Below are positions 7,121-14,523 of a stretch of DNA of 46,890 nucleotides, piece by piece (the first letter of the stretch is position 1; the number at the start of each line of letters is the position of its first letter). Source of the DNA: SG8-41 sp035259205 (GTDB taxonomy: Bacteria; Pseudomonadota; Gammaproteobacteria; Burkholderiales; SG8-41); contig DATFWO010000413.1 in assembly GCA_035259205.1 (NCBI GenBank), positions 1 to 46,890 on the forward strand, read 5' to 3'. Below the pieces are notes generated by a model. That model made no database searches. It was not told where the DNA came from and saw only the letters and a list, made by a program, of their open reading frames with translations. The position numbers and the translations under genes are program-made.

Positions 7121-8515
7121 ATGGCTCACTCCAGGCGGCATCATCACCACGACGGTCACGAGCACACGCACGACGAGCACCACGATCATTCCCACGGCAC
7201 CGAAAAGACGAGCGCACACGGTCACACCCACGGCGAGCCCACCGGCGATACCATCGAAAAAATAAGCTTTACGCGTTCCCAGTTCTTGCGCATGTGCCTC
7301 GCCGGCGTTGCTGCGGGAACTGCTGCCGTCAGCGCCCCGGCAGCCGCGGCGCAAAAGCCCGCGGCGTCCAGACCCAGGACCGATTCCTACGACGACCCGC
7401 TCGTTTTCAACGGGCCCAGCGCCTATCGGCAATTCCTCAAGAAAGAAGGCATCCCCGTTTACGAGGGCGGCGCCATTGACGTTAACAAGGTCGAGTTAAA
7501 GCCCTGGAAGCGGGTCGGAGCGCTGGGAGCCTACATCTTCCTGGAGGGCACCGCGGGAACGGTCGACGCCTGGGTGTGCGAGATTCCGCCGGGCGGCCAG
7601 ACGACCGCCGGGCACCACCTTTTCGAGGAGCAGATCCTGGTCCTCGCCGGAAAAGGACGGACCCAGTTCTGGCAGCGCGATCCGAAGCAGATGCTCACCC
7701 TGGAGTGGGAAAGAGGCGCCGTGTTCCCGATACCGCTCAACGCCCGGCACCGGCACATCAATACCGGCAAGGATCCCGTGCGCATGGTAGCCATCACCAA
7801 CGCCCCGCTCCTCATCGACATGTTCCGGCACACCGACTTCATTTTCGACAACGACTACGTATTCCCGGAGCGTTTCGACGGCCGCAAGGATTACTTCAGC
7901 TCGAAGCCGGCGCACGTGTATCCCACCGTCGAGCGCGATCGGTCCGGCAAGGGCGGCTACAAAGGCCATCACACGCACTCCATCGTCAACTTCGTCCCCA
8001 ATATCTGGAAGGCGCAGTTGTATCCGGCGGGCCAGGGAGTGGAGGATTACGACAATCATCTTGCGATGTCGCGCAACACCATGGCCCTGCACGTGGAGCA
8101 ATTTCCCACCGGGACCTACGAGCGCTGCCATCGCCACGGTCCCGGCTCCACGATCATTCTCCTGGACGGCAGCGGCTTCAGCATGATGTGGCCCAACGAG
8201 ACCGGCACGACGCCTTTCAAGGATGGAAGGGACCGCCAGGTGCAGTCCACCGACTGGAAGGAAGGGACGCTGCTCGTGCCCCCGCTGCAGTGGTACCACC
8301 AGCACTTCAACAGCGGCAAGGTGCCGGCGCGCTTCGTGAAGCTCGGCGGATGGAACAACGACCTCTACCCGTTCACCACGACGCTGGTGTCGGATCCCGG
8401 CCGCACGGAAATCGACTATCCCGACGAAGACCCGCGGGTGCGGGAGATATTCAAGGAGCGGCTGGCTGCTTCAGGCGGGGAGTTCAAGATGCCGGAGAAC
8501 GTTTTCAAGCGATAG
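7121..8515 (+). CDS. Double-cupin protein with His-rich N-terminus
   Basis: A 464-residue protein. The first 37 residues hold 15 histidines (for example SRRHHHHDGHEHTHDEHH), a likely metal-binding tail. Then comes a hydrophobic stretch (about 54-77, FLRMCLAGVAAG and an Ala-rich end) preceded by TRSQ rather than a true twin-arginine motif. Two cupin domains follow: the first around 150-225 with GHHLFEEQ and later RHRH, the second around 320-410 with CHRHGPGS and YHQHF, both able to bind one metal ion. The start follows a strong GGGGGAGG site. The substrate is unknown; similar double cupins include dioxygenases and lyases. The hydrophobic stretch suggests export or membrane anchoring, but no Tat call is justified. 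Confidence 0.78.
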   Translation: MAHSRRHHHHDGHEHTHDEHHDHSHGTEKTSAHGHTHGEPTGDTIEKISFTRSQFLRMCLAGVAAGTAAVSAPAAAAQKPAASRPRTDSYDDPLVFNGPSAYRQFLKKEGIPVYEGGAIDVNKVELKPWKRVGALGAYIFLEGTAGTVDAWVCEIPPGGQTTAGHHLFEEQILVLAGKGRTQFWQRDPKQMLTLEWERGAVFPIPLNARHRHINTGKDPVRMVAITNAPLLIDMFRHTDFIFDNDYVFPERFDGRKDYFSSKPAHVYPTVERDRSGKGGYKGHHTHSIVNFVPNIWKAQLYPAGQGVEDYDNHLAMSRNTMALHVEQFPTGTYERCHRHGPGSTIILLDGSGFSMMWPNETGTTPFKDGRDRQVQSTDWKEGTLLVPPLQWYHQHFNSGKVPARFVKLGGWNNDLYPFTTTLVSDPGRTEIDYPDEDPRVREIFKERLAASGGEFKMPENVFKR

Positions 8516-8570
8516 GAAAATCGACCCGGGATCGTTTGTTTTACTGCACGGCCTTGCACCAGAGCGGCCG

Positions 8571-8587
8571 ACCGATGCTCGGTTTTT
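8571..8587 (+). terminator. Possible rho-independent terminator after the cupin gene
   Basis: A small hairpin, ACCGA-TGC-TCGGT, is followed directly by five T residues, 55 bases after the cupin stop codon. The stem is only five pairs, so it would be weak. Confidence 0.4.
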
Positions 8588-8603
8588 CCGCGCCGTGCCC
8601 ATC

Positions 8604-9077
8604 TCAGCGGGTCGTGGCGCCGGGCAGCGCAAATTCACCCTGCGCCTTGAATCTCGTCGATCCAAAAACCGGGCCGTCGAGCTTGCCCTCCAGCTTGTAG
8701 TTGATCTTTTCAGTCGACATGCCGTCGAGCATGAATCCAACCGCCTGGAGCGCCAGGCGCAGCGTCGATACCGTCACCGGCACGCCGATAACGGACTCGC
8801 CGAAGCGGGGGACTGTGCCGCGCTCGTCGCTGACGCCGGTTGCGAAAGTCTTGTCCAGCACGTCCAGCTTCACGTAGACGCCGTCGTACTGGACCGGCGC
8901 GTCATTCGGATTCTGCACCCGCAGCTTGACCATCATGCGCAATTCGAGCCCTTCGCCTGGAATTGATTCGATGTCGGCTACGGTAACCTGAACCGGCTCC
9001 TGGCCGGGCATGCCTGCACACGCGCTGAGAGTCAACGCAACGATAACCACCAGGATCTTCAACAATGAGTGTCGCAT
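8604..9077 (-). CDS. LEA type 2 (WHy domain) family lipoprotein
   Basis: A 157-residue protein with a lipoprotein signal peptide ending LTLSAC (Cys20), so it should be lipid-anchored outside the cytoplasm. The rest is a single LEA14/WHy-type beta domain: the pattern LRVQNPND (about 51-58) is the family's hallmark, followed by GVYVKLDV, VPVTVSTLRLA and a C-terminal LEGKLDG. Such proteins are associated with stress or desiccation tolerance; a specific role is unknown. A GGGGGG tract lies ahead of the ATG. It converges with the cupin gene and has a 267-base gap upstream in which no further gene is seen. Confidence 0.85.
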   Translation of the reverse strand: MRHSLLKILVVIVALTLSACAGMPGQEPVQVTVADIESIPGEGLELRMMVKLRVQNPNDAPVQYDGVYVKLDVLDKTFATGVSDERGTVPRFGESVIGVPVTVSTLRLALQAVGFMLDGMSTEKINYKLEGKLDGPVFGSTRFKAQGEFALPGATTR

Positions 9078-9344
9078 CGTGCCCCCCTAGATGGAGATTC
9101 TTGCCGCAATGACAAAATAGCGCGTTCGACCCGGTCGTGTAACTGTCCCAAGTGCCAGCGTGCAGCCACGGATTCGCCCGCGACGGCGCAGCGATCCTTA
9201 AGCGATTGATAATATTTAGCAATCCTTTTCCGGCATCTTCGATCGCCGCCGAAGCTTTCCGCCGGCAGACCCGCGGCATGCCGGGCGATGTACGCCGCGC
9301 CAATCGGCGGACTGTCTTAGAGACGCCTCGCCATTACCGTGTTG

Positions 9345-9647
9345 TCACGCATAGACGAGCACGCCCGCAACGACCGCCGCATCCAGCGCGATCCACCCTA
9401 TGCACGGCACGTAGATGTTCCGGTCCCGCTTTCTTATTCCGTACCAGAACCAGACCAGCGCGGAGAACAGGTATGCGCTCCAGGATACCAGCGATACGCC
9501 TGCGGTCTGATGACCGAGCCAGATGGTAAGCACCTGCGGTACGGTCATCACCATCGTGAACATCGACAAGGCGCCGAGAAGCCAGCTCAGGAATCTGTCC
9601 GGAGGCGTCGGCAAATGCGGTGCGGGGTGCCCGGGATAGGGATGCAT
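9345..9647 (-). CDS. SemiSWEET family (PQ-loop) transporter
   Basis: A 100-residue protein with three hydrophobic helices and the PQ motif in TVPQVLTIW (Pro37-Gln38). This is the three-helix architecture of bacterial SemiSWEETs, which work as dimers moving sugars across the inner membrane. Downstream signatures also fit: TAGVSLVSW after the first helix, then WFWYGIRKRDRN before the last. The N-terminus has an unusual Pro/His-rich lead of about 17 residues. Genes on either side give no hint of the sugar. It runs in the same direction as the ArsR-rhodanese gene, 118 bases beyond it, so cotranscription is possible. Confidence 0.86.
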   Translation of the reverse strand: MHPYPGHPAPHLPTPPDRFLSWLLGALSMFTMVMTVPQVLTIWLGHQTAGVSLVSWSAYLFSALVWFWYGIRKRDRNIYVPCIGWIALDAAVVAGVLVYA

Positions 9648-9765
9648 ATCACGCCTCGTTTAGCGAAGCCGGATTCGCGGAATAGACCGCAAATTCCAGG
9701 AGGACCAACAACGGCCCCTGGTACCGGGGAGTGCGGTTGCGCTTGAAGACGCTCGTCCTATGCGT

Positions 9766-10428
9766 TCACGAACCGCGCTCGATTGGCAGTCCCGCCAGCC
9801 GCCATTCCGGCAGCCCGTCTTCGAGCCGGCGGGCCTTGATGCCCTTCTTTCGCAGCAGCCCCACGGCATCGTAAGACATGAGGCAGTAAGGTCCGCGGCA
9901 GTAGGCGATGATTTCGCGCCGTCTCGGGAGCTCCTTGATGCGCTTCTCGAGCTCATGTATCGGGATGTTGACTGCACCAGGGACATGTCCGGCCGCGTAC
10001 TCTTCGGCGGGACGCACGTCGAGCACGGTGACGAGCCCCTTACGTGCGCGCTCGAGAAGCTCGTCCGCAGCCACGGGCTCGAGCTCGTCCTTCTGCGCAA
10101 AGTACAGCCGCAAGATACGCTCGACCTCCGCGACATGCGCCTCGCCCACGCGGCTTACCGCGGCGAGCAGGCCAACGACTTCGTCGCCGGCAAGGCGGTA
10201 GAAGACGTACAGCCCCTCCTTGCGCGCGAGGATCAGGCCCGCCTGCCGCAGCTTTTGCAGGTGCTGCGAGGTATTGGCAACACTGGTGCCGGTCATTTTC
10301 GACAACTGGTCGACGCTGCGCTCGGACTGCGCCAGAAGCTCCAGGAATTCGATACGCGTGGCGCTGGAGAGCGCCGTTCCGATGCGGGCGAGGTTGGCGA
10401 AGACTTCCCGCTTGGGATTGGTTGACAT
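9766..10428 (-). CDS. ArsR-family regulator fused to a rhodanese domain
   Basis: A 220-residue fusion. Residues about 10-105 are an ArsR/SmtB winged helix (SATRIEFLELL, then the recognition region TSVANTSQHLQKLRQAGL, then a wing with YVFYRL). Residues about 120-215 are a rhodanese domain (VLDVRPAEEYAAGHVPGAVN) with active loop AYCRGPYC holding Cys177 and Cys182. Regulators of this architecture are thought to couple DNA binding to sulfane sulfur or rhodanese chemistry. The ATG is preferred to a GTG one codon earlier because the AAGGGA ribosome site would sit only one base from the GTG. A palindrome overlapping a TATAAT box lies just upstream, suggesting autorepression. A cysteine desulfurase gene lies 1.4 kb away. 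Confidence 0.88.
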   Translation of the reverse strand: MSTNPKREVFANLARIGTALSSATRIEFLELLAQSERSVDQLSKMTGTSVANTSQHLQKLRQAGLILARKEGLYVFYRLAGDEVVGLLAAVSRVGEAHVAEVERILRLYFAQKDELEPVAADELLERARKGLVTVLDVRPAEEYAAGHVPGAVNIPIHELEKRIKELPRRREIIAYCRGPYCLMSYDAVGLLRKKGIKARRLEDGLPEWRLAGLPIERGS

Positions 10429-10448
10429 CACTTCCCTTCGAGTCTAGT

Positions 10449-10468
10449 ATTCAATAGATCAATTGAAT
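10449..10468 (-). promoter_or_regulatory. Palindromic operator candidate for the ArsR-rhodanese gene
   Basis: ATTCAA and TTGAAT arms separated by eight bases form an AT-rich palindrome 20 bases before the ArsR-rhodanese ATG. AT-rich inverted repeats of this kind are typical sites for ArsR-family repressors such as BigR. Confidence 0.6.
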
Positions 10469-10472
10469 TATA
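10467..10472 (-). promoter_or_regulatory. -10 box (TATAAT) of the ArsR-rhodanese gene
   Basis: A perfect TATAAT on the minus strand overlaps the edge of the palindrome, so a bound repressor would block RNA polymerase. No good -35 hexamer is seen at the expected distance. Confidence 0.5.
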
Positions 10473-10551
10473 GCTTGAGATTTCATTCCCGGTCCACCGA
10501 TTGCAATAATGAGCGTCGTGAAAATGCCTGACGCCGCTCATCCCTCACCCC

Positions 10552-10578
10552 CGTACCCCTCTCCCGAACGGAGAGGGG
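10552..10578. repeat. REP-like hairpin (CCCTCTCC/GGAGAGGG)
   Basis: Within CCCCTCTCCCGAACGGAGAG and the following GGGG, the arms CCCTCTCC and GGAGAGGG pair around a short loop. This C/G-rich palindrome resembles the short intergenic REP-type repeats common in betaproteobacteria. It lies just left of the larger inverted-repeat element. Confidence 0.5.
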
Positions 10579-10596
10579 AGATTCCGGGTGGAAATG

Positions 10597-10941
10597 CTGG
10601 AACCTATTTCATAACCAGGCACGTGTGCGACGGAGGCGATGTGGGATGCAGGTCGAGGAGGAGAGCCCGAAGCAATATGTCGATATTGCGAGGGCTCCCG
10701 ACAAAGAGATGTGCCCCTGAGCAGGCGCTTGCCGACTGCGCTTCGTCCACCTGCCCAAGGGCGCTGAGCAACGACAACGGGCCGTTGCTCTCCGCCCCGT
10801 CCCACTCGGGTTGCGGCCAGGACGGTCGGCTGCTGCGTTGCCCTCCTTGACCATATCGACATATGGCCTTCCTCGGGCGTCTTGCATCCGGTCCGTCCTG
10901 GCCACAACGCATCACGCGTCTGGTCATGAAATAGGTTCTAG
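10597..10941. repeat. MITE-like non-coding element with terminal inverted repeats
   Basis: The 545-base gap between the ArsR-rhodanese and hydroxylase genes is mostly this 345-base element. Its ends are inverted copies about 29 bases long with four mismatches: AACCTATTTCATAACCAG on the left, CTGGTCATGAAATAGGTT on the right. Inside are a second inverted repeat (GTTGCGGCCAGGACGG at about 10812 against CCGTCCTGGCCACAAC at about 10895) and a small palindrome (CCATATCGACATATGG, 10851-10866). No reading frame resembles a protein and no clear target-site duplication is visible. It is best read as a miniature inverted-repeat or folded repetitive element. Confidence 0.6.
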
Positions 10942-10976
10942 TCAGGCATTTGCACGAGACTCGATAGAGCACGATC

Positions 10977-11807
10977 ATGGATTCCGAAGAGCTGATCCGG
11001 CTGGCGGCATTCATCAGCGTATTTGCCGCGGTTGGTCTCTGGGAGTTCGCTTATCCCCGCCGGGATCGCGCGGTCAGCCGCGCCCGCCGCTGGCCGCATA
11101 ACCTCGGGCTGCTGCTGGTGGATGTCGCCGTTCTCAAGGTGCTGGCCCCCGGAGCGATCATTGCGGTTGCATTGGCCGCACAGGAACACGGCTGGGGATT
11201 GCTCAATATACTGGCCTTCCCCGCCTGGGCGGCGTTCCTGGTCGGCATCGTCGTGCTCGATCTCATCATCTACTTTCAGCACGTGATGTTCCACGCCGTC
11301 CCTACGCTATGGCGCCTGCATCGCGTTCACCATGCCGATCTGGACTTCGATCTCACCACGGGCGCCCGTTTTCACCCAATCGAGATCCTCATCTCCACCG
11401 TGATCAAATGCGCCGCGGTCGCGGCTATGGGCGCGCCTGCCGCAGCCGTGCTGACCTTTGAAGTACTGCTTAACGCAACCACCATGTTCAACCACGCGAA
11501 TGCCTCGTTGCCGCGACGACTGGAGCGGTGGGTTCGTCTATTCGTGGTCACGCCCGACATGCACCGTGTCCATCATTCGGTGCTCTACGACGAGTCATCG
11601 AGCAATTTCGGCTTCAATCTGCCGTGGTGGGACCGGCTCTTTGGCACCTACAGAGCCGAGCCGAGACGGGGCCACGATGCGATGACGATCGGTGTGGATG
11701 CTTTCCGTTCCGCGGCTGATTCCCGTCTCGACCAGTTGCTTCTTCAACCATTTCGCAATACGCCTGGACAATATCCCATCAATCGGCGGCAGGCGGCCGA
11801 GCAATGA
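10977..11807 (+). CDS. Sterol desaturase/fatty acid hydroxylase superfamily protein
   Basis: A 276-residue membrane protein with several N-terminal hydrophobic helices and the eight-histidine pattern of di-iron membrane hydroxylases: HVMFH (102-106), HRVHH (115-119) and HRVHH (196-200), with further His at about 133 and 173. It probably uses O2 to hydroxylate or desaturate a lipid; the substrate cannot be told. The end is soluble and polar. It is transcribed away from the repeat element and towards the cysteine desulfurase gene, which starts 56 bases later; a weak operon link is possible. Confidence 0.85.
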   Translation: MDSEELIRLAAFISVFAAVGLWEFAYPRRDRAVSRARRWPHNLGLLLVDVAVLKVLAPGAIIAVALAAQEHGWGLLNILAFPAWAAFLVGIVVLDLIIYFQHVMFHAVPTLWRLHRVHHADLDFDLTTGARFHPIEILISTVIKCAAVAAMGAPAAAVLTFEVLLNATTMFNHANASLPRRLERWVRLFVVTPDMHRVHHSVLYDESSSNFGFNLPWWDRLFGTYRAEPRRGHDAMTIGVDAFRSAADSRLDQLLLQPFRNTPGQYPINRRQAAEQ

Positions 11808-11862
11808 GCCAGGGCAGTGCGTTGCCCCCCTCCCTTCGCCCGGGATTCGGAGAGCCGTGCAA

Positions 11863-13008
11863 ATGATCTATCTCGATTACAACGCGACCACGCCCGTCGC
11901 TCCCGAAGTTCTGGATGTCATGCTTCCTTTTCTGCGGGAGGGCTACGGCAATCCATCGAGCTCGCACGCGGTGGGGCGTCGGGCGCACGAAGCCGTCGAG
12001 GCGGCGCGGGCGCAGGTAGCCGGGCTTATCGGTGCAGCCGCGGACGAGATCATCTTCACCTCGGGCGGAACGGAGGCGACCAATCTGGCGCTGCGGGGCG
12101 TCGTCGCCGCTCACCCCTACCGTCGCCATGTGATCACGTCGACCTTTGAGCATCCCGCAACGGCGGAAACATGCCTCATGCTCGAACAACAACGATTGCG
12201 CATAACGCGCGTTCCCGTCGGCTCCGATGGGCGCATGCGGGCGGAGGACGTGGGTCAGGTGCTCGGCGCTACCCCGGCATTGGTAACGGTGATGCATGCA
12301 AACAATGAAATCGGAACGATTCAGCCGATCGCCGAGATTTCGCATCTGGCGAAGAAGCGGGATGCAGTAGTTCACACGGATGCCGCTCAGAGCCTTGGAA
12401 AGATACCGGTGAACGTGGGCACTCTTGGCGTCGATCTGCTCACAATTGCCGGCCACAAACTCTACGCGGCGAAAGGTGTCGGGGCTCTTTATGCCCGTCG
12501 AGGGACCGCCTTGGAAAGGGTGCTGGCCGGCGCGGGCCACGAGCGTGGACTGCGGCCCGGAACGGAAAACGTTGCAGGCATCGTCGGGCTCGGCAAGGCA
12601 TGCGAGATTGCGGGACGCGGTCTGGTGGCGGAGCAGGCGCGGCTTAGCGTCTTGCGGGAGAGCTTGCTCGCCAAGCTTTGTGCCGGGGTCGAGGGCCTGG
12701 TGCTCCACGGGCATCGCACGGAACGTTTGCCGAATACCTTGTTCGTGGGCTTTCCAGGCGTGAATGGCGCGCGCCTGCTCGATGCGGTGCCGGAAATTGC
12801 GGCGTCAACCGGCTCGGCCTGCCACTCCGGATCGGACGCGCCCTGTGCTTCGCTCCTCGCGATTGGCGTTGCTGCGGCTGAGGCTGTCGGCCCGGTGCGC
12901 CTTTCGATAGGTCGCTATACGACGGGTAATGACGTGGAACAAGCCGCGGAGCGGCTTACCTCGGCATGGAGGAAGCTGCACGCAGCGGCTGAGCTTCGCG
13001 CGACGTGA
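11863..13008 (+). CDS. Cysteine desulfurase (class V aminotransferase family)
   Basis: A 381-residue PLP enzyme of the NifS/IscS type, which removes sulfur from cysteine as a protein-bound persulfide. It begins MIYLDYNATTPV; the cofactor lysine is Lys199 in AGHKLYAAKGVG, with HTDAAQ (171-176) and HANNEIG (145-151). The active-site cysteine is Cys320 in STGSACHSG. No scaffold (iscU), regulator (iscR) or suf gene is adjacent, so it is not the housekeeping isc locus. With the ArsR-rhodanese regulator close by it may serve sulfane-sulfur metabolism (inference). ATG chosen because it opens the conserved strand; longer in-frame starts overlap the preceding hydroxylase gene. Confidence 0.88.
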   Translation: MIYLDYNATTPVAPEVLDVMLPFLREGYGNPSSSHAVGRRAHEAVEAARAQVAGLIGAAADEIIFTSGGTEATNLALRGVVAAHPYRRHVITSTFEHPATAETCLMLEQQRLRITRVPVGSDGRMRAEDVGQVLGATPALVTVMHANNEIGTIQPIAEISHLAKKRDAVVHTDAAQSLGKIPVNVGTLGVDLLTIAGHKLYAAKGVGALYARRGTALERVLAGAGHERGLRPGTENVAGIVGLGKACEIAGRGLVAEQARLSVLRESLLAKLCAGVEGLVLHGHRTERLPNTLFVGFPGVNGARLLDAVPEIAASTGSACHSGSDAPCASLLAIGVAAAEAVGPVRLSIGRYTTGNDVEQAAERLTSAWRKLHAAAELRAT

Positions 13009-13043
13009 TGAACGGCGGCAAGCAGGGCCTCACTCGACCCGTG

Positions 13044-13061
13044 CTGTCACAGTTCGGTAAC
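13044..13061 (+). promoter_or_regulatory. Candidate Pho box upstream of ppk2
   Basis: CTGTCAC-AGTT-CGGTAAC has the 7+4+7 layout of a Pho box. The first half is perfect and the second matches five of seven positions, 41 bases before the PPK2 start. It is weaker than the box ahead of pstS. Confidence 0.35.
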
Positions 13062-13102
13062 AATCCGGCTCCACCATCGGACGATCACGAAGGAACCGGC
13101 CC

Positions 13103-14029
13103 ATGGCCCACAATAATATCGACACGGCGACCCGCGTGCGCGAGGAGATGCTCGACAGCTTCGACGAGGAGCTGGAGATGGAGGTCGACGACGACCGCCT
13201 CGAGATGCTTCTCGACGAAATGTCGGACAAGGCGGGCGAGGACGATCAAGCGCGCTCGATCGATCGGCGCACCTACTTCCGTGAGCTCTTCCGCCTGCAG
13301 GGGGAGCTGGTCAAGCTCCAGGACTGGGTGTTGCACAGGAAGCTCAAGCTGGTGGTGCTCTTCGAGGGGCGCGACGCCGCCGGCAAGGGCGGCGCCATCA
13401 AGCGCATCACGCAACGGCTCAACCCGCGCGTCTGCCGCGTCGTCGCCCTGCCGGCGCCCAACGAACGCGAGAGGACACAGTGGTACTTCCAGCGCTACAT
13501 CTCCCACCTCCCCGGCGCCGGCGAGATCGTGCTCTACGACCGCAGCTGGTACAACCGCGCGGGCGTGGAGAAGGTCATGGGATTTTGCACCGGTGAGGAG
13601 TACGAGGAGTTCTTCCGCACCGTGCCCGAGTTCGAGAAGATGCTGGTGCGCTCCGGCATTATCCTCATCAAGTACTGGTTCTCGATCACCGACGAGGAGC
13701 AGCACCTCAGGTTCAAGATGCGCATCCACGACCCGCTCAAGCAGTGGAAGCTCTCGCCGATGGACCTGGAATCGCGCCGGCGCTGGGAGCAATACACCAA
13801 GGCGAAGGAGGCGATGCTCGAGCGCACCCACATTCCGGAGGCGCGTTGGTGGGTGGTCGAGGCCGACGACAAGAAGCGGGCGCGCCTGAACTGCATCCAC
13901 CACCTGCTTTCGCAGGTACTCTACCGCGAGGTGCCACGCCCGGAGGTGGTGCTGCCCGAGCGCGTGCGCAACCCCGAGTATCACCGCGGTCCGGTGCCGA
14001 AGGAAATGTACGTTCCGGCGGTGTACTAG
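13103..14029 (+). CDS. ppk2: Polyphosphate kinase 2 family protein
   Basis: A 308-residue cytoplasmic PPK2 enzyme, which uses polyphosphate to phosphorylate nucleotides (or the reverse). Walker A is GRDAAGKGG (89-97), the lid-side motif is NERERTQWYFQRYI, and Walker B is YDRSWYNR (145-152); FRLQGELVKLQDWV is the typical lead-in. The acidic first 50 residues precede the single kinase domain, and the layout fits class I PPK2 (single domain, NDP kinase type). A ribosome site, GAAGGAACC, lies before the ATG. The gene converges on the pst operon and its stop codon overlaps that of the HAD gene within CTAG. Its placement next to pst, with a candidate Pho box, suggests phosphate control. Confidence 0.9.
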   Translation: MAHNNIDTATRVREEMLDSFDEELEMEVDDDRLEMLLDEMSDKAGEDDQARSIDRRTYFRELFRLQGELVKLQDWVLHRKLKLVVLFEGRDAAGKGGAIKRITQRLNPRVCRVVALPAPNERERTQWYFQRYISHLPGAGEIVLYDRSWYNRAGVEKVMGFCTGEEYEEFFRTVPEFEKMLVRSGIILIKYWFSITDEEQHLRFKMRIHDPLKQWKLSPMDLESRRRWEQYTKAKEAMLERTHIPEARWWVVEADDKKRARLNCIHHLLSQVLYREVPRPEVVLPERVRNPEYHRGPVPKEMYVPAVY

Positions 14030-14523
14030 AGGCGCGCGCCGAAGCCGGCACTCCTCGGAGCCGACGCCGGGGTGAGACGCTTTACCGCGTCCAGCACCCG
14101 CTCGGCCCAGAGCTCGTCGTGCGGCGACACGATGCAGACATGAAACCTGTGCGCGCGCGCTTCCATCGCCACGCCCTCGGAGTCGTCGACGTGCAGGGCG
14201 ATGTTGAAGGCGGGCGGGAACTTCGAGGGGCCGCGCGTCCCCACGACGTTGGCGTGCACGTCCTGGTTGACGACACCCTCCAGCGGGATCCCCATTACGC
14301 CGAACCAGCCGCGCAGGTAGGAGGCCGGGCGGCCCGAGGTGGTGTAGAGCCAGAGCCGGCAGCCGCGCGCGTGAAGCTCGCGCATCAGCGCGCGGGTCCC
14401 ACGCCGCAGCGACTCGGGGTAGCGGCGTCGGTAGAGAAAAGGGACGCTCTGCTCGGCCGGCACTGCGGCGGCGCACACGAGCGTGTCGTCGATATCGAAT
14501 GACACCCTGAGCGGACTAGTCAT
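14026..14523 (-). CDS. HAD-superfamily hydrolase-like protein
   Basis: A 165-residue protein with HAD motifs: FDIDDTL (motif I, Asp10 and Asp12), YTTSGR (motif II) and HVDDSEG (motif IV, acidic pair). It should be a small phosphatase or phosphotransferase. A cap insertion of about 20 residues follows motif I. It is the last gene of the pst transcript: its ATG overlaps the end of the Fic-like gene by eight bases, so the two are translationally coupled. The C-terminus is basic and short. The substrate is unknown; context suggests a phosphate-related role. Confidence 0.75.
   Translation of the reverse strand: MTSPLRVSFDIDDTLVCAAAVPAEQSVPFLYRRRYPESLRRGTRALMRELHARGCRLWLYTTSGRPASYLRGWFGVMGIPLEGVVNQDVHANVVGTRGPSKFPPAFNIALHVDDSEGVAMEARAHRFHVCIVSPHDELWAERVLDAVKRLTPASAPRSAGFGARL

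Noticed and set aside
13085..14476. A 463-codon minus-strand frame opposite ppk2
   Set aside because: Its composition is repetitive (Leu, Glu, His, Arg) and it mirrors the PPK2 codons; the PPK2 motifs on the plus strand are decisive.
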